From contig JAOBSW010000184.1 of NCBI GenBank assembly GCA_026214975.1, positions 62,001 through 126,000 on the forward strand: DNA of 64,000 bases. The letters run 5' to 3'. Of this stretch, positions 22,601-31,600 are shown one piece after another. The notes under the pieces were generated by a model. The model did not search any database and was not told where the DNA came from. It worked only from the letters and a program-made list of their open reading frames with translations. The position numbers and the translations under genes are program-made. Source of the stretch: Gentiana macrophylla. Lineage: Eukaryota > Streptophyta > Magnoliopsida > Gentianales > Gentianaceae. Positions within the stretch are counted from its first letter, which is position 1. Every line of letters starts with the position of its first letter.

Positions 22601-25600
22601 AGTGCAGACTCTAAGATAGGTCGTTTTTTTTAAGTTTCTATATCTCGGAAATGTCACAACCCGTGGTTTGCAGATTGTGAACGTGGTGGTCAAAATTTGA
22701 TGGCTCTTACAATTGCTAAGTTAACAATCATTGCTGTGCTGTCAAAAAGTAGTTGCTAATTCGTGGCAAAAGTAACTAGCTACCATACAGAATAAGTTAT
22801 CAATGTAGGTTGCAAAATATAATTTGAGGTGTTTTTAATGGAATGAAAATCTATGTTTTGCTAAGTTAAGAGTAACAACTATAAAGTTGAACGTATTTGG
22901 TAATTAATCTTGATCTAGGTTGGTCAAGTTGTTTTAAATGTTCTGTTTTATTTGGTCCAAGCACAACTTCCATACTTGTTACATGGTATCAGAGCTATAA
23001 GCTCATACTGTTTTTTTTTTTCTTTTCAAATATCCTTCTATGGCAAGTTTCTTGTTGATTGGCTGATCATCCCTTTCTTTTAGCATCTTGTTATAATTCT
23101 ACATTTTGGAGTTTGCTCTTCTAATTTCTAGGCAACCAGGAAAAGAAATATCTGGGGCAATCATGTCACGTTGTTGAGTTTTACTGTGTAACATACTTAT
23201 CATCCCTTTTGTATAGCACCTCATAATTTCACATCTCCGTAATATGCAGTTAGGTATAAAGCTATGTTAGAGGATGGAACAGTGTTTGAGAGAAAAGGAC
23301 ATGATGAAATGGTGCCATTGGAGTTTCAGACAGATGAAGGTAAGTTCATCGCTTAGATTAACGAGAGGTTAAATTTCGCATGTGTTGTTGATGAATCTTT
23401 TCCGAATTATGGTTGGAATAAATTTTCACATGTCATTTAAAATCTGCCATTGCTTTCAGCCTCTAGCTATCTAATCTAGAAAATGAACAACAAAACAATT
23501 TCTATTTCTGTTAACTTATGAGAGAGCCTGTGGAATCAAGTATGGGTTATACAGCATTGAAACATATCCATGCCCAAATGAACAAGGAAGGAATAGAATG
23601 ATGGCTTATTGATTCTTAAGCCAATTCAGCTGCCAAGTTAAATTAATTGGTGCTCTGTAGTTGCATAACATATTTGTAGAGAAGTGTTGGTATTATTTGG
23701 TAGTTTGATTGTAAAATGTTTGTTGCTATAAAGGCGTGTATACAACTGTTCAGGATTAGTTTAAGTTACTGTTACAGTTAGTTTGTAGAACTGAAGGTTA
23801 CAGAGGTACGAGCCTATAGAATAAATCCTGTTCAAGCTAGGGTACCCTTACGGGTTGGCCTATTTATGTTGTATAAGAGAGACATTAGTCATCCAAAATA
23901 ATATGAAGAATTTATTCCCTGTCTTTTTCATAAATTTACTGCGTTTATGGTATCAGAGCAAATACAAAATGTGTAAATTTTTTTATCCGTAATAATGTCA
24001 CATAATTCATCCAACCAAAATTCAAACTCAACCACCAATACTGGGGTCCCACATGTCTCTTCGATGAGTGAAAATTCTAATCTCCAAATCTCAAGTTTGG
24101 AGATTGAACGGATTGAATTACTTACAATGGTCTCAATCGGTGATGATGTTTGTCACAAGTAGAGGCTCACAAGTAGAGGCAAGCTGGGGTATCTGACCGG
24201 TACTATCAGAGCTCCAGTTGCTTTAGAAACCGAAGCTTACAATGTGTGGATCACTGAAAAAGCCATGATCATGTCATGGTCAATCAACTCCATGGAACCT
24301 GAAATAGGTCAGGTTGTTTCTTTCAATAACAAAGGAGGTGTGGGTTTCTTTCAGCAATAAAGAAGGTGTGGATTGATTGTCTGCCACTTATTCTAATCGT
24401 ATGGCTGGCACAATGTTCATGCCTTTGCCATTAAAACAATTCTGAAGGAGGTTCGCCAGGGAACTATTGGCATCTCTGAATATTTTAACAAAATGAAGAC
24501 TTTGGGAAGAGATGGACTAGTTAATCATCACAAATTGGGAAAGTGCACAGGATGCTGCTCACTACCATGAGCTGGTAGAAAAGATTATATTTTTTTAATT
24601 TTTTTGGGATGTTCATACATGGGTGTTGAATACTGAAAAATAATAAAGAAGAATGGAACTCTTTATTATTATGTCTCATCAAACCAAGGGCTGAGTCCTT
24701 ATATAATAGTCCATAACTTGGGCAACACTCAACTTAGGCCGACCTCAACAAAATTAACACATAAAAATAAAATAACCGACTCTAAACATAATTAAAACGG
24801 ACTCCTTCAACACTCCCCCAAGTTGGAGCATAGATATCAACCATGCCCACTTGCTCACAAACTTGTCAAACTCTTAAATAGTTCCCCGCTTCACAAACCA
24901 TCTGCTATCTGTTGGGTCGAAGGTAGAAATGGAATACACATCATCCCACTCTCAATCTTCTCTTTAATGAAACGACGATCGATCTCAATGTTCTTTGTCC
25001 GATCATGCTGAACAGTCTCGTTAGCAATATCAATGGCTGCCATATTACCACAAAATAGTTTTATCGGCAAACTTAAAGGCATCATCAAGTCCTCCAAAAC
25101 CCGTTTTACCCAAATTCCTCACGGATCATGTGGAACGGAAAATCTTTTTGAATAGTTTTCTTATTTTATTCCATCACACACAAAGTTTATTTAAACAACC
25201 AAGGAAGCTCTAATTCTCCTATAATTTAAGAAGCTTCACAATCTAGGACTCTACGCACGCCTCCAATCATAAAAGCATGTAAACCCTACTTAGACACAAA
25301 TTGCTCATAAATCGGCTACAACATAATAAATAAATAACAAAATATTAAGCCTTCTAGCACTCCCTCCCAAGCTGGAGCGAAGATGTTTATTAAGCTTCAA
25401 CTTATGCACAAATCCATCAAAATTAGCCTTTCCCAAAGCCTTTTGGTCATCTGATCAGCAATCTGCTTTGCAGAGGAAAGAGAAGGAATACGAACTGACC
25501 ACTCTCTAGCTTTTCGTTAATTAAATGCCTGCCAATTTCCACATGTTTCGCTCTGTCATGTTGTATTGGCTCATTTGCAATATTGATAGCTGCCTGGTTA

Positions 25601-28600
25601 TCACAATATAACTTTATAGGATAAGAGAAGTTTGCTCCAAAATCTTCCATCACCTGTTTGATCCATTGGCCTTCATTGATTCCTTGTGCCATGTCCCTAG
25701 ACTTAGCCTGAGCTGCCATGTTATCACAATATAACTTAATAGGATAAGAGAAGTCTGCACCAATATCATCCATCACCTGTTTGGCCCATAGGCCTTCATT
25801 GATTCCTTGTGCCATGGCCCTAAACTTAGCCTCAGCACTGCTCCTAGTCCTAGCCACAACATTCTGTTTTTTTGCTTCTCCAAGTGACCAAGTTCCCCTA
25901 TACATGTGTACGATACCCGGATATAGCTCCTATTCTTGGTACAAGCACCTCAATCTGCATCTGTGTACACATACACCTCTTCTATCTGACTTCTTGAAAT
26001 ATAGGTCCATTCCAGGTGTAGATTTCTAATATCTCAACAGTCTTCGAACTGCTTCAAGGTGAACTTTATTTGGTGAGTGAATATACTAACTCACAGAACT
26101 TACAACATAGGATACATCAGGTCTTGTATGAGCAAATAGATAACCTTGCCATCAAGTTTCTGGTACATCTCTAAATTCATTGGTTCCCCTTCTGCACTTC
26201 CCAGCTTTAGGTTGCACTGTGAGGAGTCCCAACAGGTCTACATCCTTCAAATCCTGTCTTCTTGAGCAAGTCTAGTGTATACTTCTTTGGGTTACTACTA
26301 GCCCATCAGCTGACCTAGACTCCTCTATTTCCAGAAAGGGTCTCAAAGACCCTAGGTCTTTCACTTCAAACTCTGAGGACAATTGTCTCTAACCAAGGCT
26401 TCCTCCTTTTCATCATTTCCTGTAAGAATGATGTCTTTAGCGTATGCAACAAGAAGTGTTAGTTTTCCTCCATCTGAGTATCTGACCTCTTTATAAACAG
26501 AGTATGGTCAGATTTCCCTTGAACAAAACCCAAATTCTTCAAAAATCTCATGAACCTGTTAAACCTGGCCCTTGGGCTCTGTTTGAAGCCATACAATCAC
26601 TTTTAAGTTTGCAAACTCTATTTCCAAACTGATTATGAAACCTGACGAGGGCTCCATGTAAATCTCCTTCAATTCACCATGAAGGAAGACATTCTTTACA
26701 TCTAACTGGCTCAGGGGCCAGTCCAGATTTACAGCAAAAATGTGACTCAAGATCCACTAAATGCATCTATTTGGGTTACTCAAAAACCCAGAAAGGATAT
26801 CGCTGCTATGGCCCTTCATTAAGAAGATACTTTGTTTCTGTATATGTAACATTCAATGCGTAAATGCCATTCTTTCAAACGCCTATCACAAATACTTCAT
26901 TTCTCAACCCACCCGTGTGTATAAACGTCGACCTCGCTCCTCCGGTGGCAGCACCTAATTCGGCACTTACCATCTCTCTGCGTTGAAGCTCCTGATGAAA
27001 CAACTCCCTTGCCTATTGTACTCCATTAAGGAAAGCGGTCTCACCCAAGTGATATAGATCCAAGTGATGTAAACCAAGTCCTATCACATTGCGTAAAAAT
27101 AAAAGGACTTGTGTTACTAAATATCCCATTGGCAATTTTGTGTCTAACAAACGATTTTCTCCCAGCTATCAACGTTTTTTTTATGTAATCTCTCAGTCAT
27201 AGAAATTCCAAGTAGTTTACATAATGCTCTTGCACATTCATGATGAAGAAAAGCAATGCAAGATGATTTGAAGCATTGCATTTAAATCATTCTTGGGATT
27301 TGGTTGTTCTTATGGAAGGGAAGGAAGTTGTTGTATGCCGTTGTGTATACATAATTAATTCAACCCATATGGGTCCATCGAACACCTTAAAGCCCGTTTA
27401 GTTGTAAAAGGCTATACGCAAACCTATGGTGTTGATTATGATGAGACGTTCTCTCCGGTTGCTAAACTATCGCTCTATCCGAATTATCATTTCAATTGCA
27501 GCCACCCGCACTGGACTCTCTCACATTTAGACGCAAAAACGCATTTCTCCATGGAGATTCACTAGCAGGAGGTATATATAGAGCAACCACCCGGTTTGTT
27601 GCTGAGGGGGAGTCAGATGGTACTGTATTAGCAGCGGAAGGCCTTTTATGGCCTAAAGCATTCACCTCGGCTTGGTTTGGGAAGTTCTCGTAAGAGTTAA
27701 AGAAGTTTGGCCTGAAGCAATGTCAGAGTGATCAGTCAGTCTTCTATCACCATAGTTCACGTGGTTGTGTTTTGCTCGTGGTGTATGTTGATAATATAGT
27801 TAATCACAGGTGATGATACACAAGGCATTGATAAGTGGAAGAAATTTCTAAATGGTCATTTCATACAAAAGACTTAGGAAATTTGAGATACTTCCTTGGC
27901 ATAGAAGTGGCACAATCTAGTCAAGGAATTTTCTTGACTCAGAGGAAATATCAATGTTCTAAAAGATGCTGGACGCTAGTAGATCGGTCTGGGGGGATGT
28001 GTTAGCGCCAGGTTTTTTTTTTTTTTTTTTTTAATTCTATTTTATTTTAATAATACTACTACAAAGACGGTTATCCGACATAAGTCATAGAGCATAAGCA
28101 TTAAGTAAAGAGTCAAAAGTACAAAAGTACGTAAGCAATAGAAAAACCAGTAATAAGTCTGAGAATTCGGGGTAATGCGGCGTGATTTTTTATTTTTTTG
28201 GATCTAGAATTCTAGATCTAAAGATTATATTTAAACTTAAGCTCTAATCCGCCTAGACTCGTCTAGACCTGCCCAGGACCCGTCCATAACCCAACTGCCT
28301 AGCCTAGCCCGACTAGGGTATAATCGGGATGCTTTGCTTCCGCCGAGTGCCTACACGACGCCTAGGCTGACTTTTTAGAACACTAGGAAATATGTGCTTC
28401 ATGTCCTCCAAGAAACAGGCATGTTGGGAGCAAAACCGGTTGATACTCCTATGGATCCCAACTCAAAACTACACAAGGAAGAAGGTGGCATATTTGAATC
28501 ACCAAGTCGTTATAGACGGCTTGTAGGTAAACTCAATTACTTAACTATTACAAGGCCGGGCATTTCGTTTCCGGTCAGTGTGGTTAGTCAATTTCTTGAT

Positions 28601-31600
28601 ACACCTCGGATTTCACAATGGAATGTAGTAGTTTGAATTGTTGGATACTTGAAGAAAGCTCCGGGTAGAGGTTTACTTTAAAAATTAAATGGAGGTCTCA
28701 ATGTGGAAGGTTTAACGGATGTAGATTGGGCTAACTCTGTTTTTGATAGAAAATCAACCACTAGGTACTGTACTTTTCTTGGTGGGAACTTGGTGACATG
28801 GAAGAGTAAGAAACAAAATGTGGTGTCAAGATCAAGTGCTGAGGCAGAGTATTGGGCTATGGCTAATACTTCGTGTGCATTAATACGGATCCAACAGTTT
28901 TGGAAGAAATCGGCTTTGCTACTGCAACACCTACACCTTTCTATTGTGATAATTAAGTTGCCGTATACATTGCTTCTAATCCAGTCCTTCATGAGAGAAT
29001 GAAACACGGGTGGAGTGCCACTTTATCAGAGAAAAGATTGTGTTTAGTAAGATACATTGCTTCTAATCTAGTTTTCCATGAGAGAACGAAACACATCGAA
29101 GTGGATTGTCACTTTATCAGAGAAAAGATTATGGCTGGAAAGATATGTACACCATTTGTGAGATCCAGAGATCAATTGGCAGATGTGTTTACTAAGGCAC
29201 TAGATCGAACCAAGCTGGAATCAATTTATTGCAAGTTGGGCTTGCATGATATCCATGCGCTAACTTGAGGGTGTGGAGTGCTGTGGATTAAGAATTAAAC
29301 CTCTTATAGGAGTCAAAATAAGCTACATTCTGTGTGTTTATCCTTAGGTAAATGGATTTTTCTCCTAGTTATAGGCTAGAGTTGTTTAAATTGATATTTA
29401 TCCTTTGTAGTTGAGATTATCTTCTGTACTTTAAAGCCTCTATTTAAAGAAGCATATACGTATGAATGAAATCAAGCTATCAGATTTTTTTCTTCACGCC
29501 ATTGTTAATACTCTAAAATAGGTAACATGAAATAATTTCATAACCGGAATTTTCCATTGTGTAATTTTAGCAAAGTCTTTCTTATTGTCTTTCTTTTGGG
29601 ACATCCTGCGCATAATTGACTATCATATGGATCATTTTTTTCCCTGCTTATTTTGCAGAGCAAGTTATTATTGGGCTAGACCAGGCTGCTATGACAATGA
29701 AGAAAGGCGAATGTGCATTGCTGACTGTTGATCCCGAATATGGATTTGGAAGTACTGAAGTGATTCGAGATCTTGCTGTTGTTCCTCCATGCTCGAGGTT
29801 AATCTATGAAGTTGAAATGTTAGACTTCATAAGGGTAATTTTCAAGTTTCTGCAAGGACATGTTACTTCTCTAATTGTTCTAGTGATGATTATTGTCATA
29901 ATGTGAGGAATGTCACCAGTTTCAGTTTACGAACCTACCAAATGTTCATGTATGATGATGGGTCTTCATATTTTTATTGACAACACTTTTCAAAGTATGA
30001 CCATTGTTGCATTTATGACGATTGTCCTTGACATAATTATCACAGAAAAGTTATGTTTTTTTACTTGATTTTTCCCATGAGCATTCTTTTACCCCTTTGT
30101 CTGGTAGATTTCGCTTGCATAGGGTACTCAATACAGACAGTACTAGACATCTCTTTTTGGAAACTTAATTTGTCCTGTCATAAAAAATAGCTAGTCTGAT
30201 CAGATATGATTTAAAAACAAATTATGGTCATAGCGTTATTATAGCTCATGTTTTCTCAATGGACACTCTCTTTAGTTTTGTGCTTGTTTTTCATGACGGA
30301 TGCATCGAGAGTTTGCTAGAACCTTGATATTATGATGATTTCTTTTTTAGTGCAACCGTTGTATGAAGGTTTTACCAGGTGGCATGTATCATATCCTTCC
30401 ATTTTTACTCTCTTTCACATAGTAGGTGTGTATTATGTAAGAGAGTAAAAATAGAACGGTATGATGCATGCCACTTGGTACAACCTTGTTACAATGGTTG
30501 TACCATAAAATCTCTCTATTTATATACGTAGTGGAAACAATTTGAAATCCGAGGGTTCTAGACTTTTTACATTGTGATCTTGCAGAAATGCAAAGTAGTT
30601 ACATCTTTAGTCTTTGACTGGTACTTTATACACTGCATTTATTTATTTTTTTAATTTTTAGAATGTTAGAAAGCTTGGGGGGCGAGGTTGCCCCCAAATT
30701 GTATCCCGTAACATTAAATTTTGAGCTCTTTCACCTTTTACAAAACATGATTAATTTCCTCCCTCCTCTTTGTAGCTCTATTGAAACATTGTCAAAGATT
30801 TTCAGCTTTATAATTTGAAATTAAAAAAAAAAAAGAACCATGTTTTGCCTTTTATGTTGAGGGAGAATCTTATGATTTAGCTCCTTCTCATTTTGATTGA
30901 AAAGAAAGGAAAGTTTCTTTCTATGTTCTATAGTATCTGCTGATATGTTCGGAGCTGACAGTATTTGTTGTGCTCCAAGTAACGGTTCTTTAGATATATA
31001 TATTTTTTTCTGGAGAGTCTTATGTTCTTACTAGTTGTTTTCTTGGGTGTAAAGGAGAAAACACCAAGGGAAATGAGTAACCAGGAGAGATTAGAAGCAG
31101 CTACTCAGAAGAAAGAAGAAGGAAATATACTATTCAAAAATGGCAAGTACATGAGAGCGGGAAAGAAATATGAGAAGGTAATGATAGTTAACAATTCCCT
31201 TACTTCCTGAACTAGTATTATATATTTTGTATCGTTCTTATCTTGTTGGCAGGCCGTGGACTATGTTGATGAGGACGGTGTGTTTGGAGACAACGATTTA
31301 AGGCAAGTCTTGTCTTTAAAAGTCTCTTCTTGGTTGAATTCTGCTGCTTGCTGTCTCAAATTGAACAATTTCCATGAAGCTGTCAAGCTATGCTCGAAGG
31401 TGAACTTTTTTAAGGCAATAGTAATTTTTTTGTTTGTTTGTTTGTTTTTTTTACATTATGGACTGGTTAAAGTTTAGACATCTCCTTTATCCTTTTCAAT
31501 GGATATCCAGACGATGTATATTTCATATTTTGGGAATTGGTGTTAACAATAACAATCATCCTATCCTGAATGTGACTTTGTATTTTAGTTTTAGTTTTAG

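Larger units (their letters stand above)
23340..29658 (+). other. Intron 7 of FKBP gene, expanded by Copia insertions
   Basis: 6.3 kb between exon 7 and exon 8. The first ~340 bp and the last ~160 bp look like original intron. The rest (about 23685-29496) is Copia fragments in both orientations plus one MITE. The exons on both sides stay in phase, so the pile was tolerated as intron sequence. Confidence 0.85.
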
